The notes below the pieces were generated by a model. The model did no database searches. It was not told the DNA's origin and was given only the letters and a program-made list of their open reading frames with translations. Below, piece after piece: positions 39,778-48,050 of a stretch of DNA of 64,000 bases. Positions within the stretch are counted from its first letter, which is position 1, and each line of letters opens with the position of its first letter. A program made the position numbers and the translations under genes. Source of the stretch: Candidatus Saccharimonadota bacterium (lineage in GTDB: Bacteria; Patescibacteriota; Saccharimonadia; Saccharimonadales; UBA10212); assembly GCA_016176605.1 (NCBI GenBank), contig JACOWW010000002.1:126846-190845 (forward strand). The letters run 5' to 3'.

Positions 39778-40536
39778 TTAGTAAGTGAATACGAAGGTGA
39801 CGACTTTTTCGCGCTGTCCGCGGTTCAGCTCATAAACCTCCGATTTACCATGTTTCCTTACTTGTTTGCCCCAGGATTTCGGGTTGTCCCCAGGATCTGT
39901 TTGCCGGACTCTTTGCGGCTTGGCCTGGCCGACAGTAGTGGTGCTGTCCAGATGGGCGTAGATTAATTCTAGCTGATCATAGTCGTGCTGGTTGGGGTGC
40001 TGGTTTGGCGTGGGATCAATGCTGTAATCCATGCAAGTGCCCAGCGGCGCATTGTAAAAATCCTCATCTTGGTGGTCTAAGCCCAAGGTGTGGCCGGTTT
40101 CCTGGCAAAGAACTGTATTCTTCCAAGCCGCAGTGTTGTACGTGGTTGTTTTAAAATAGCTATCATTTACCTTAACTATTCCTTGGTAGATATGGTCGCC
40201 GCTTATCCAAATCCGGGCCATACCCAACCAGCCGTTGCGGCCGTAGGAATAGTTGCAGACTTCAACGCGTCCGGCAGTTGGTTTGCATCTGTTGGCGGTT
40301 GTGCCGCCGCTAACAATCGAAGTGTCAAGCACGGCTGACAGGCTCCAGTCAGCTGATGAAGTCGCCAAATACGGATCCCAGCTAGAAGACATATTGTCAC
40401 CTAGCTTTAGGGTAAAAGGATTGACGGTGCGGGCCCAATGATAATTGCCCCATGAATGGCTGGCATAGGCTGGCAAAGGCGCTAACGCCAAGAACATTGA
40501 TGCGCTTACGAGGCTAAACAGAAGTTTTTTAATCAC
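39778..40536 (-). CDS. Secreted matrixin-like metalloprotease homologue with altered zinc site
   Basis: Start GTG 40536 is chosen: GGAAAG lies 4 nt upstream, and the product then begins with a clean signal peptide (IKKLLFSLVSASMFLALAPLPAYA). The zincin helix reads CQETGHTLGLDHQDE: where metzincins have HExxHxxGxxH, the first His is Gln. A CMDY segment follows about 15 residues later, like the Met-turn. Four Cys suggest disulfides. It may be a weak protease, use another ligand, or be a binding protein. Confidence 0.72.
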   Translation of the reverse strand: MIKKLLFSLVSASMFLALAPLPAYASHSWGNYHWARTVNPFTLKLGDNMSSSWDPYLATSSADWSLSAVLDTSIVSGGTTANRCKPTAGRVEVCNYSYGRNGWLGMARIWISGDHIYQGIVKVNDSYFKTTTYNTAAWKNTVLCQETGHTLGLDHQDEDFYNAPLGTCMDYSIDPTPNQHPNQHDYDQLELIYAHLDSTTTVGQAKPQRVRQTDPGDNPKSWGKQVRKHGKSEVYELNRGQREKVVTFVFTY

Positions 40537-40706
40537 GCTACTTTCCAAGTTTAATAGCTTAAGTATAGCACTTTTTGACTTTGTCAATAGGAAAAAAGAT
40601 ACAAAACCACTTTGGTATGCCTTGCCCGCGAGCTGAATAAATGCCTATAGCATCAAAGGCCACGCGAGTGTATGATAGGGTCAATAACTAAGGAGGTGCT
40701 CGAGCT

Positions 40707-41423
40707 ATGAGAATATTTAAACAATTATCAAGTAAGTCTAAGCTAGTACTGCTAGTGGCGGCCGTAATTATTGTCGGCGGCGGAGCCTATCTGGTTACCA
40801 AAGACGAAGGAAAAGTAAGTGTTAATAAAGAGCTCCAGAGCAAATGTACAACCCAGGTCAATGACGAGACATTCTGCAAGTTTGCCGGCGCATTTGCTAA
40901 TGCCGGCGATTACAAAGTAAGTGTGAGCTCAAGCGACCAAAGCGGCGCCTCGACCATAGAGCTGGCCAGCGACAGCAAGGGCAATAGTTCAATGGTCGTC
41001 ACGCAAGGCGGCCAGGAACAGGCCAACATAATAGTATTCAACGGTGTTACTTACCTTAAAGATTCCACTGACGGCCAGTGGTTCAAATTCAGCTCAACCG
41101 ACGCCAACAAGCCCGAAGTTCTGGATCTAAAAAAAGAAATCGCCAAGGGCGACTTTAAGGGCGATGCCGGCCAGGCGCTGCAATACAAGCAAATCGGCAC
41201 CGAAGCCTGTGGTAACTTGACTTGCTTCAAGTATCAGGTCATCGACCCCAACAAGCCTAACGAAGAAGGCTTTCTCTGGTTCGATACCAAAGATTACCTC
41301 CTGCGCCGCGTAACCGCTAAAAGCAACGGCAGCACTACCGACATGAACTTAACCTACACGAAGGTCTCTATCAGTGAACCTTCGTCGACTAAAGACTTGC
41401 CATCGGTTAGCCCTGCGCAGTAA
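40707..41423 (+). CDS. Single-span extracytoplasmic protein, LolA/LppX-like fold possible
   Basis: 238 residues: short basic head, span (LVLLVAAVIIVGGGAYLV), then a beta-rich outer domain with paired Cys (CTTQ/FCKFAG and ACGNLTCFKY). The order of strands (NIIVFNGVTYLKD ... GFLWFDTKDYLLRRV) resembles lipid-carrier domains. No lipobox is seen. AGGAGG lies 11 nt before ATG. Function unknown. Confidence 0.6.
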   Translation: MRIFKQLSSKSKLVLLVAAVIIVGGGAYLVTKDEGKVSVNKELQSKCTTQVNDETFCKFAGAFANAGDYKVSVSSSDQSGASTIELASDSKGNSSMVVTQGGQEQANIIVFNGVTYLKDSTDGQWFKFSSTDANKPEVLDLKKEIAKGDFKGDAGQALQYKQIGTEACGNLTCFKYQVIDPNKPNEEGFLWFDTKDYLLRRVTAKSNGSTTDMNLTYTKVSISEPSSTKDLPSVSPAQ

Positions 41424-41429
41424 AAAGAC

Positions 41430-41688
41430 CTATTCTCTGCTTCGGCCGGCTGGGCGTCCAAAGGCTTTACGCAGCTGCGTTTTGGCTTTTTCTAAAATTT
41501 GCTTTTGCCCGGCCGGCAGGTTTATACCGGCACGGTTGATATGGGCCGGCCTGGCGTCGTGTGCTCTGCTCGGCTGATCTTTTTAGCGACAGAGCTATTC
41601 GGTGCGGGTCGCGCCAAGTAAAGACGCTCTTCTCCAAATCAAGCGCATCGCTGCCTTTGGTAACCTTGTGCGACCACTTCTTCACCAT
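41430..41688 (-). pseudogene. DUF3175 gene with an internal deletion and frameshift
   Basis: The first 54 codons read like DUF3175 (KKWSHKVTKGSDALDLEKSVF, SLKRSAEQSTRR). The family then has a short helix before an INRAG motif. Here that helix is missing, and HINRAGINLPAGQKQ appears one frame over, running to a TAG at 41430. From memory about 30 bases are lost. The frame as read continues to 41467 with unrelated residues. Small, basic, possibly DNA- or RNA-binding family of unknown function. Confidence 0.65.
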
Positions 41689-41744
41689 ACTCCTAATTTA
41701 CTCCTTAAAAATTAGCTGATTATGAGAGACTAATCGACTAGTGA

Positions 41745-42122
41745 CTAGAGAACGGAAACTACAAGCTTCCTTTCTCTTGGGCCATCCAGTTCGATTAAGA
41801 TAACTCTTTGCCAGGTGCCGAGCACCAACTTGCCGGTGCGTACCGGAATTATGACGCTGGGGCCTACTACCGAGCTGGCGATATGAGCCGGCATGTGCGC
41901 CGGGTTATGATGGCGGCTATAGTCTAACTTTGGAACCATCTCCCAAATAGCCGCCGCCAAATCTTCGCCCGCGCCCGGGTCTAAATCTGCAGTCGTGACA
42001 GCGCAAGTGGTATGAGCGGCGAAGACAGTTACCGAAGAATTGTCAGAACTGACGAGCTTTTGGACTTCGTCAGTTATGTCAATAACCTGCCGTTCTCTGT
42101 CAGTATGAATCGTCAGTTCCAC
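41745..42122 (-). CDS. YjbQ/UPF0047 family protein
   Basis: 125 residues, matching the family along its length: VFAAHTTCAVTTADLDPGAGEDL, HMPAHIASSVVG, and LGTWQRVILIELDGPR. Members have been described as secondary thiamine-phosphate synthase-like; the true role in cells is not settled. His residues in HTT and HMPAH form the presumed metal site. Stands alone. Confidence 0.88.
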   Translation of the reverse strand: MELTIHTDRERQVIDITDEVQKLVSSDNSSVTVFAAHTTCAVTTADLDPGAGEDLAAAIWEMVPKLDYSRHHNPAHMPAHIASSVVGPSVIIPVRTGKLVLGTWQRVILIELDGPRERKLVVSVL

Positions 42123-42162
42123 AGCTTTATTTTACTTCAAAAAATTTCGGCGATATTCCACT

Positions 42163-43053
42163 CTATTCTGATTTGCAGAAATCACTTGTCGTGCCGCTGT
42201 CAGAATCAGAGGCTGGCAGAGCTCTTACTTTGGCTTCTTCATCAGCACTCAGTAGATCGAACCAGCAAACACCGTGCTGGGCATTGCTGAAGGGGTGGGC
42301 GGCTGCCCAAGCGGCATCTTTTGAAGCCTGGTTTTTAGACCGCATGTCGTATAAACCCCAGTCGAAAAAAACATTCAGTCTGTCCTTATTCATGCCTACC
42401 TGCGTGGCGATGGTTTCGCCGGCCTTAACTGGCACTTTTGGGTTGACTGTGCTAGTTCTAGAGTCGTTTTCTTTAGCTGGCGGTAATTTATCAGCCACTG
42501 CCTGGAACTGCGGGCCCAGTGCCAGTAAATGGTCGAAGCGATAGGTGTAGCCGCAAGGCGCGATAAAATCAAACATATATTGCAGTTCGCCCATTTCGGT
42601 GTAGCGGGAGGCGTATGCCAGCTCGGCATCCAGTGGCGCGGTAACGCTTACACTGTTATCTTTTTGATTATCAAATCTAAAGCCGCCGTGGGGCTTATAG
42701 TCGCCGCCTCTGGTTTGCCCGGGATACAGGATTGATGTTGCCAGGCTGATGTCAACTGGCAATTTCACCAGCGGCTCCGGACAGGCCGGCGGCGTGCCGC
42801 TAACTTTCCAGCCGTCCTGTGTCCGTGCCCATGTAACCTTTTCAGACTTCCCAGTTTGTGAATCTGTAACCTGAAAAGTCGTTTCGCTTTGTGATTTTAA
42901 TTTATAGACTCGCCAGCCGCCAAAACCAACTAAACCAATCACAACGACGCTAACAATCAATATCACATGATGAAACCCGCTCTGATTTTTATGCTCTCGG
43001 CTCACGGCTCTATGCTCATTTATTAACATTAGCACATTCGGGCTTTGTGCCAA
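42163..43053 (-). CDS. Prepilin-like leader plus M23-like outer domain
   Basis: About 296 residues from the first ATG; an ATG at 43029 is possible. NQSGFHHVILIVSVVVIGLVGFGGW looks like a class III leader and span, comparable to the protein at 61955 (both have NQ-GF then a GF/VG-rich span and WxVY). The outer part has DYKPHGGFRF and YTYRFDHLLAL, like a degenerate M23 peptidase where metal ligands are only partly kept. Probably exported; cell wall binding rather than cleavage is possible. Confidence 0.55.
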   Translation of the reverse strand: MAQSPNVLMLINEHRAVSREHKNQSGFHHVILIVSVVVIGLVGFGGWRVYKLKSQSETTFQVTDSQTGKSEKVTWARTQDGWKVSGTPPACPEPLVKLPVDISLATSILYPGQTRGGDYKPHGGFRFDNQKDNSVSVTAPLDAELAYASRYTEMGELQYMFDFIAPCGYTYRFDHLLALGPQFQAVADKLPPAKENDSRTSTVNPKVPVKAGETIATQVGMNKDRLNVFFDWGLYDMRSKNQASKDAAWAAAHPFSNAQHGVCWFDLLSADEEAKVRALPASDSDSGTTSDFCKSE

Positions 43054-43159
43054 GACCTCTATCTATCAGATCCCAAAATTGCGCTTTTTTGTAGGATTTT
43101 CCATAGTTTTTTGAATAACTTGGGCGTATAAATAGAAATATTATAAAAAAGGAGGATTT

Positions 43160-43534
43160 ATGGCTTTAGCAAATTCAAAAATTATGCCGACATTGCCGGC
43201 TGCCGATATGGAACGGGCAAAAAAGTACTACCGGGAAAAATTGGGGTTTACACCTGTCAAAGAAATGCCTGAAGGGGTGTTTTATGAGTCCGGCGCTACC
43301 AGCTTTATGCTTTTTCCTTCGCCAAACGCTGGTAAATGCCCAACTACCTATGCTGGTTGGGAAGTAAATGGCATAGAAGCTACGGTCGCCGATTTGAAAG
43401 CTAAGGGCGTAGTTTTTGAGGAGTACGATACCCCCAGCTACATGACAGTCAACGGCATTGCCACTATGGGGTCAGTCAAAGCTGCTTGGTTCAAAGACTC
43501 TGAAGGCAATATTTTAGCCATTTCCCAAATGTAG
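43160..43534 (+). CDS. VOC-family (glyoxalase fold) protein
   Basis: 124 residues with two beta-alpha-beta-beta-beta units: MPTLPAADMERAKKYYREKLGF and VADLKAKGVVFEEYD, ending WFKDSEGNILAISQ. Metal-dependent isomerases, dioxygenases and resistance proteins share this fold; the substrate is unknown. AGGAGG lies 6 nt before ATG and TATAAA upstream, so it is well expressed. Confidence 0.85.
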   Translation: MALANSKIMPTLPAADMERAKKYYREKLGFTPVKEMPEGVFYESGATSFMLFPSPNAGKCPTTYAGWEVNGIEATVADLKAKGVVFEEYDTPSYMTVNGIATMGSVKAAWFKDSEGNILAISQM

Positions 43535-43545
43535 TAGGACTCCGG

Positions 43546-44970
43546 TTATTTTCCCTGGCTGGTTTTAGCCTTTTTAAGGTTACTCAAACCTAAGGATATT
43601 GCTGCCCCCAAAAAAGCCAGGCCGGCAACCATGTACGTACCGTAGCGAAAGGCCTTAGTTGAAGCTAAGCGCAGCGCCGGCTGGCTTTGATGGAGGTCAA
43701 GTGGCACGGCGCTCCTGTCTGAAACATCGCTGAAGAATACTAAGGAAATAACCATTCCGACTACGGCAACTGCTACCAATCCACCGACACGGGCCATGGT
43801 GTTATTGGTGCCCGAGGCCAGCCCGGAAAATGAAACCGGAACTGACTTTAAAGCTAAGGTTGTAATCGGCGCGACCATTATCGCCAGGCCCAAGGAGAAA
43901 AAAGCTATTCCTACCCCGCCCCACAACCAAACGTTGGCTTTAGCGGTAATTAGGGTGAAGAACAGTGTGCCTATCCCAATAAGCCCCGGTCCGATGATCA
44001 GAAGTAGTTTTGGCCCTATGCGATCAGCCAAACCGCCAAAGTACGGTGCCAGCAGTATCATGACTATACTGGTCGGTATATAAAAAAGGCTAGCTGCCAG
44101 CGGCGACAGGCCCAAAAACTGCAGGTACAGACTAAAAAACAGCAGGCTGTTGAGGGCTCCATAGACAAAGAATGTTGCCAGATTGACTAGTGTGAAATTA
44201 CGGATTTTAAAGAGATTCAAGGGCAGCATCGGCTGCCTGGCGCGCAGCTCAGTAACGATGAAGCCTATAAGTGCTCCTATGCCGGCCAGCAGAGCCCAGC
44301 TTAGATGCTCAAAGCCGGTTTCAGCGCCTTGAACTAGATAGTAAACAATGAAGCTAAGAGCTGTCGCTATCAAAACGCTGCCAGGGATGTCAAGTTTGGC
44401 ATTTTTGCGCTCAGGCTTATCTTTTGTGGCTTGAGCAGACCAGTAAAGGACTAGTGCAGCCAGCGGCAGGTTAATGAAGAATATCCAGCGCCAGCTTAAC
44501 CACTGTGTCAATGCCCCACCCAACGGCGGGGCGATGACGATGGAGATGCTGGTTAGCGATGTCCACAGCCCGACCGCTCTGCCGGCGCTGTCGCCGTAAG
44601 CTTTTCTTAACCAGGCTAGCGAATTAGTCGTCACTAGTGCCCCGAAAATTCCCTGCAAGACCCGGCTGGCTATCATCCAGGCACTGTTTGGTGAAACTCC
44701 AACTAAGGCAGAGGCCAGCGCGAAGCCAACGACTCCCAAAGCAAATACTTTTTGATGGCCATAACGGTCGCCGATGGCGCCGCCTATCAGATACAGGGCG
44801 GCAAGGGCTATGGAATAAGATAAAAACACCCACTGTATGCCATGGAGGCCTAAATGAAGCTGGGACTGGATGGTGGGCAAAGCCACAGTCACAGCAGTGG
44901 CATCGATAAAAGCCAGTGACGAACCCAGGGACGTAGCGGCCAACGTAGACTGACGAGGCTTCAGTATCAT
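43546..44970 (-). CDS. MFS drug exporter, DHA2 (14-span) type
   Basis: 474 residues, 13-14 spans. LAFIDATAVTVALPTIQ is motif D1 of the DHA2 family, GGAIGDRYGHQKVFALG is motif A, and RVLQGIFGALVTT/GLWTSLTSISIVIAPPLGG is motif C. Proton-driven efflux of toxic compounds is expected. TATACT ends 8 nt before ATG 44970, which again suggests a leaderless mRNA. Stands alone, convergent with the VOC gene. Confidence 0.92.
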   Translation of the reverse strand: MILKPRQSTLAATSLGSSLAFIDATAVTVALPTIQSQLHLGLHGIQWVFLSYSIALAALYLIGGAIGDRYGHQKVFALGVVGFALASALVGVSPNSAWMIASRVLQGIFGALVTTNSLAWLRKAYGDSAGRAVGLWTSLTSISIVIAPPLGGALTQWLSWRWIFFINLPLAALVLYWSAQATKDKPERKNAKLDIPGSVLIATALSFIVYYLVQGAETGFEHLSWALLAGIGALIGFIVTELRARQPMLPLNLFKIRNFTLVNLATFFVYGALNSLLFFSLYLQFLGLSPLAASLFYIPTSIVMILLAPYFGGLADRIGPKLLLIIGPGLIGIGTLFFTLITAKANVWLWGGVGIAFFSLGLAIMVAPITTLALKSVPVSFSGLASGTNNTMARVGGLVAVAVVGMVISLVFFSDVSDRSAVPLDLHQSQPALRLASTKAFRYGTYMVAGLAFLGAAISLGLSNLKKAKTSQGK

Positions 44971-45052
44971 CTACCTACAGTATAGTGATTCCATATAGAT
45001 TTACTTCCTTCTTCTCTTATCTCGAGTCCGAATTTATACACGGTGTTGGTGA

Positions 45053-45058
45053 TATAAT
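45053..45058 (+). promoter_or_regulatory. -10 box for the gene at 45069
   Basis: TATAAT ten bases before ATG 45069, inside an in-frame upstream extension that begins at 44985. Confidence 0.55.
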
Positions 45059-45068
45059 ATCGGCACTT

Positions 45069-45398
45069 ATGGAAGAGTTTGATCCGGGGACCCCGATTCA
45101 CCCCTCTACCGAGCACCCGGTTGGTGAAGGTTTCGAAACTGATATGAGAAAACCCATGGCGCTTCGGGCTAATAGGTTGCTCAGGAAGTTGACTAAGGCG
45201 GGGGCCAACGCCGAAATAGAGCTTGGCGAACATGGAAGCGTTGATATCGATAATGTTCGATTCCGAGATGCAGTAAAAGAAGGCCAACTTCTAGCTTACA
45301 TACGCCAAGAAACAGGCGAACATAAAGTTATAACGGCAACGGTGGCGCTAGGCATCGTTGCCGCCGGCGTTTACGCCATAAAGCACCGCAAAAAATAA
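45069..45398 (+). CDS. Hypothetical protein with C-terminal membrane anchor
   Basis: 109 residues from ATG 45069, chosen because TATAAT lies just upstream. Polar body with LRKLTKAGANAEIELGE, then one span (ITATVALGIVAAGVYAI) and a basic end KHRKK. Tail-anchored layout. Not recognised. Confidence 0.5.
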   Translation: MEEFDPGTPIHPSTEHPVGEGFETDMRKPMALRANRLLRKLTKAGANAEIELGEHGSVDIDNVRFRDAVKEGQLLAYIRQETGEHKVITATVALGIVAAGVYAIKHRKK

Positions 45399-45428
45399 TC
45401 TGTTTTCTTTCGAGTCCGAATCAGAAAC

Positions 45429-45737
45429 TTAATTAAGATTAGGGTCACCCATTTCGGCGTGCGGGTTCCAAGATGAACTCCAGCGTCGGAAGCCTACGGA
45501 TCTACTGCGGCCGGTGGTTCCGGATTTTGACGGGCTAAGATAGATGTTCTCTGGTCCAACTCCGTGAGCTTCAGCCATGATGTCTCTAACTTCATCCTCC
45601 GACATATTCAAAGAGTTCACGTGGCCCTCGGTAATCCTTCTGCCATCTGCTAGAAATGTAACTTGCTCAGCTTCGGCGCGTAGAGCCTTGGCTTCTGCCG
45701 GGTCGGGAAATCCTTCTTTCATAAAATATAGCTTCAA
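45429..45737 (-). CDS. Hypothetical protein
   Basis: 102 residues; begins with MKLYFMKEG and could start at Met6. Central TFLADGRRITEGHVNSL and a Ser/Arg-rich, Trp-containing end. No family, no spans. First of a run of small minus-strand genes of unknown function. Confidence 0.4.
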   Translation of the reverse strand: MKLYFMKEGFPDPAEAKALRAEAEQVTFLADGRRITEGHVNSLNMSEDEVRDIMAEAHGVGPENIYLSPSKSGTTGRSRSVGFRRWSSSWNPHAEMGDPNLN

Positions 45738-45792
45738 CTATTTTATTACTACTGTCAACCTCTTTATTTTTAGGTTCGGGGGAGAGAAATTG

Positions 45793-46173
45793 CTAGTTTT
45801 GATCTTGAAGTGAGGTGTCGGATATTACATCTTCTAAAAGTCTTTGGGCTGCGCTTCGAAGCATAATCGTCTCTGTATTAAGGCGATGGGGTCTTTCTTC
45901 TAAGCCTGTTTTCAGCCCGTAAACTTCGTAGCCGTCTAAATCGTTTCCTTTTATATAGCCTTTCATTTCGCTATCTTTATAAAATTCAAGTACTATGCCC
46001 GGTTCCATAAAGTCTTGGGCCTCAAGACCACTTAGCATCCATACCGGCATGCCTGCATTTTTAAAGCTCACGCGTTCATCTTTGTAACGCTGTCGGCACC
46101 CTGGGTCGTTGATTGCGTCATCATGGCTGACGGTAAGTCTGGGTACTTCGGGTGTAGTCGGATATTCTTCCAT
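45793..46173 (-). CDS. Hypothetical protein
   Basis: 126 residues, acidic, soluble. Segments MPVWMLSGLEAQDF and KGNDLDGYEVYGLKTG. Not recognised. Followed on its upstream side by the first copy of a TGACGTCA repeat (46242-46269). Confidence 0.45.
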   Translation of the reverse strand: MEEYPTTPEVPRLTVSHDDAINDPGCRQRYKDERVSFKNAGMPVWMLSGLEAQDFMEPGIVLEFYKDSEMKGYIKGNDLDGYEVYGLKTGLEERPHRLNTETIMLRSAAQRLLEDVISDTSLQDQN

Positions 46174-46241
46174 ATACTATTAAATTTATACAGAGTTCGT
46201 AGCTCACGCAAGCACAAGCGGTTTTTCTTGGAGTCCGATCT

Positions 46242-46269
46242 GTAACGTTGTGACGTCAAGACGTCATGG
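46242..46269. repeat. TGACGTCA repeat, copy 1
   Basis: GTAACGTTGTGACGTCAAG then ACGTCATGG. Three copies of AACGTTGTGACGTCAAGACG in 1 kb flank the small antitoxin-like genes. Confidence 0.7.
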
Positions 46270-46506
46270 CTTGATGTTGCGGTTTTTGTCGAGCCCGCTT
46301 TTCACAATTTCCCATTCAGCGACAGATGGGTGTTTTTTGCCATGGGCCGTTTTTTTCGAAGTTTCAAAATTCTTCACAAGCACCTCAAAACGCTCGTTGA
46401 TTATTTGCGATATGGACTTGCTTTGCTGCAAGGCTCTAAGTTGCAAAAATCTCTTTACGTATGGCTCTAGGTAAATTGTGGTCTTCTGGGTTAGTTTACT
46501 CGCCAC
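46264..46506 (-). CDS. Ribbon-helix-helix antitoxin-like protein
   Basis: 80 residues; TTIYLEPYVKRFLQLRALQ then SISQIINERFEVLV is a CopG/RHH DNA-binding unit. The rest is a basic tail. No toxin gene adjoins it, so it may be an orphan or a regulator. GTG start at 46506. Its end overlaps copy 1 of the TGACGTCA repeat, and copy 2 lies upstream. Confidence 0.65.
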   Translation of the reverse strand: MASKLTQKTTIYLEPYVKRFLQLRALQQSKSISQIINERFEVLVKNFETSKKTAHGKKHPSVAEWEIVKSGLDKNRNIKP

Positions 46507-46542
46507 TGTCTACTCCATTCATCTACTTTATTTTGTTTCACA

Positions 46543-46583
46543 GTAACGCGGTGACGTTGTGACGTCAAGACGTCGTTGCGAGC
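46543..46583. repeat. TGACGTCA repeat, copy 2
   Basis: GTAACGCGGTGACGTTGTG then ACGTCAAGACGTCGTTGCGAG. Overlaps the stop of the 39-residue gene. Confidence 0.7.
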
Positions 46584-46684
46584 CAATATTTTCTTTTGGT
46601 GGCGTACTTGGAATTGCCCTGGGATTTCCAGGGTTTGCAGAGTTTGCAGCCTCGGTAGCCTGGTTTTTTCTTATGATGGGCCAT
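46565..46684 (-). CDS. 39-residue basic CxxC protein
   Basis: ATG 46684 to TGA 46565. His/Lys-rich start (MAHHKKKPGYRGC), then CKLCKPWK and a basic end. I recall similar tiny proteins with a CLMCKP motif beside DUF4258/DUF2283 genes in other bacteria, the same setting as here. Could bind zinc or RNA. Too short for standard gene calls, hence easily missed. Confidence 0.6.
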   Translation of the reverse strand: MAHHKKKPGYRGCKLCKPWKSQGNSKYATKRKYWLATTS

Positions 46685-46704
46685 GATGAGTTAATCCTTT
46701 GATA

Positions 46705-46911
46705 TTAAGCAGCTTGAACGGGGATTTTATCTGTCAGCTTAGGCAATACAGTGTTCTCGGAAGCGGCTAACACCTCAACGCCAACTACCTTGCCGTCTTT
46801 AGCATAATCTACCAATACATCGTCGGTGACTTTGCGAGTTTTATGGTATACCGCCTTGTCATTCAACTTTATGTACATGGCATCAGTTTTTTTGTCGTAT
46901 GTAATCTTCAT
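46705..46911 (-). CDS. DUF2283 protein (antitoxin-like)
   Basis: 68 residues: KITYDKKTDAMYIKL at the start and DGKVVGVEVLAAS are the DUF2283 signature. Such genes pair with DUF4258 genes in presumed toxin-antitoxin modules. Start overlaps the DUF4258 stop by 4 bases. Confidence 0.85.
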   Translation of the reverse strand: MKITYDKKTDAMYIKLNDKAVYHKTRKVTDDVLVDYAKDGKVVGVEVLAASENTVLPKLTDKIPVQAA

Positions 46912-47138
46912 GGGTTCTCGTCCAAAAAATATTGCGTTATCACTATTATTGTATCATCCTCGCTGACAGTCACAACCTCTAGAGTTTCTCCTTTGAAGTT
47001 TTTACGGTAAAGCGTCCTATTTCGGTAAGAAACTGTTGCCCCATCTGGTAATTGTATCGCTTCTATCACCATATCCCGTTTAATCCTCGGGCGGTTGCCG
47101 AGTTGTGCGATCGCGTGATCAGAAAACTCAATCTTCAC
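46908..47138 (-). CDS. DUF4258 protein (toxin-like)
   Basis: 76 residues: SDHAIAQLGNRPRIKRDMV, then RKNFKGETLEVVTV, a short BECR/RelE-like alpha-beta fold. GTG start at 47138 with AGGA upstream. Lies directly before the DUF2283 gene. An RNase toxin role is inferred from family pairing only. Confidence 0.8.
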   Translation of the reverse strand: MKIEFSDHAIAQLGNRPRIKRDMVIEAIQLPDGATVSYRNRTLYRKNFKGETLEVVTVSEDDTIIVITQYFLDENP

Positions 47139-47200
47139 AGAGTTATCCTATCATATCCCAAAGATAGTTCTTGATCTGACTTCACGACGGTGTAGCGTCA

Positions 47201-47231
47201 TAACGTTGTGACGTCAAGACGCCATTGCGAG
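47201..47231. repeat. TGACGTCA repeat, copy 3
   Basis: TAACGTTGTGACGTCAAGAC then GCCATTGCGAG. Marks the upstream border of the DUF4258-DUF2283 module. Confidence 0.7.
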
Positions 47232-47260
47232 AGAGGGGCAAGTGGGTAATGATTGTGTTA

Positions 47261-47956
47261 TTAGGCGGGAACTCCGGAATCCATTGAGTGTTCGAGAAGG
47301 CGGATGGTGCGGGTTAGCGCAGTTAGGCCAAGACGGCGCACGCGGTCGGCGTGGATGTCGATTACCTCGACTAGGGTCGGCAGCTGTTCGTAATTAATAG
47401 TGTTTTTTGCCCGGGCCGGGTCTACTCCAGCTCTTTTGGCAAGACGGCGCTGCGTTATTTGGGCGAGTTTTTCCGGATCACTATAGTTAGCGAGTACACT
47501 TCTATCAAAATAATCCTCAATGAATCGGGTGAATCCATGGGGAAATTTTCCTTCGTGTAGCGCCGATTCTTCATCCAACACATATTCGGCCAGTGTTTCA
47601 AAAGCCGTCAGCGGTTCGCTCTGCTCGGCCAGGGCGCCATCAAGCATCATGTCCGCCAGCAAGTGGGCGCTCAGGCGCGCAGTTCGGCGGCTGATACCAG
47701 CAGCAGACAGATGATCGGCTAATCCGGTGGTTATCTTGAGCTTTTCAGGCTGAGCGTCAAAAACTTGGTCGGTCCTACGGTGAAGATAGATGCCTAGATC
47801 AAGTGTTGGGCTTATTCTTCTAATGTCTACACGTTCGCCTTCGTAATCGCGGTACATCCCGGCAAAGTCCGGCAGCACGCTGCCGAGCGCCAAATTAGGC
47901 GTAGCTGTACGCATGACAACATCCGTCACATAGTTATGCGCCAAAACATTAGGCAT
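47261..47956 (-). CDS. AcpH/DUF479-like protein
   Basis: 231 residues. NVLAHNYVTD, GSVLPDFAG and LGIYLHRRTDQVFD resemble acyl-carrier-protein phosphodiesterase (DUF479), whose conserved His and Asp residues bind a metal. AHLLADMMLDG further on supports the HD-like helical fold. Similarity is partial, so substrate is open. No other fatty acid gene is near. Confidence 0.5.
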   Translation of the reverse strand: MPNVLAHNYVTDVVMRTATPNLALGSVLPDFAGMYRDYEGERVDIRRISPTLDLGIYLHRRTDQVFDAQPEKLKITTGLADHLSAAGISRRTARLSAHLLADMMLDGALAEQSEPLTAFETLAEYVLDEESALHEGKFPHGFTRFIEDYFDRSVLANYSDPEKLAQITQRRLAKRAGVDPARAKNTINYEQLPTLVEVIDIHADRVRRLGLTALTRTIRLLEHSMDSGVPA

Positions 47957-48050
47957 TGGCTAATTATATCCTGCCGCTACTGTTTTTGACCCTACCAAAA
48001 TACTTAACCGGTCAAGTGTCCCCTGCTTTATTCAGAAATCGGTCCCAATT

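Noticed and set aside
46242-47231. TGACGTCA repeats as a CRISPR array
   Set aside because: Only three copies, spaced about 300 and 650 bp with genes between, and no cas genes.
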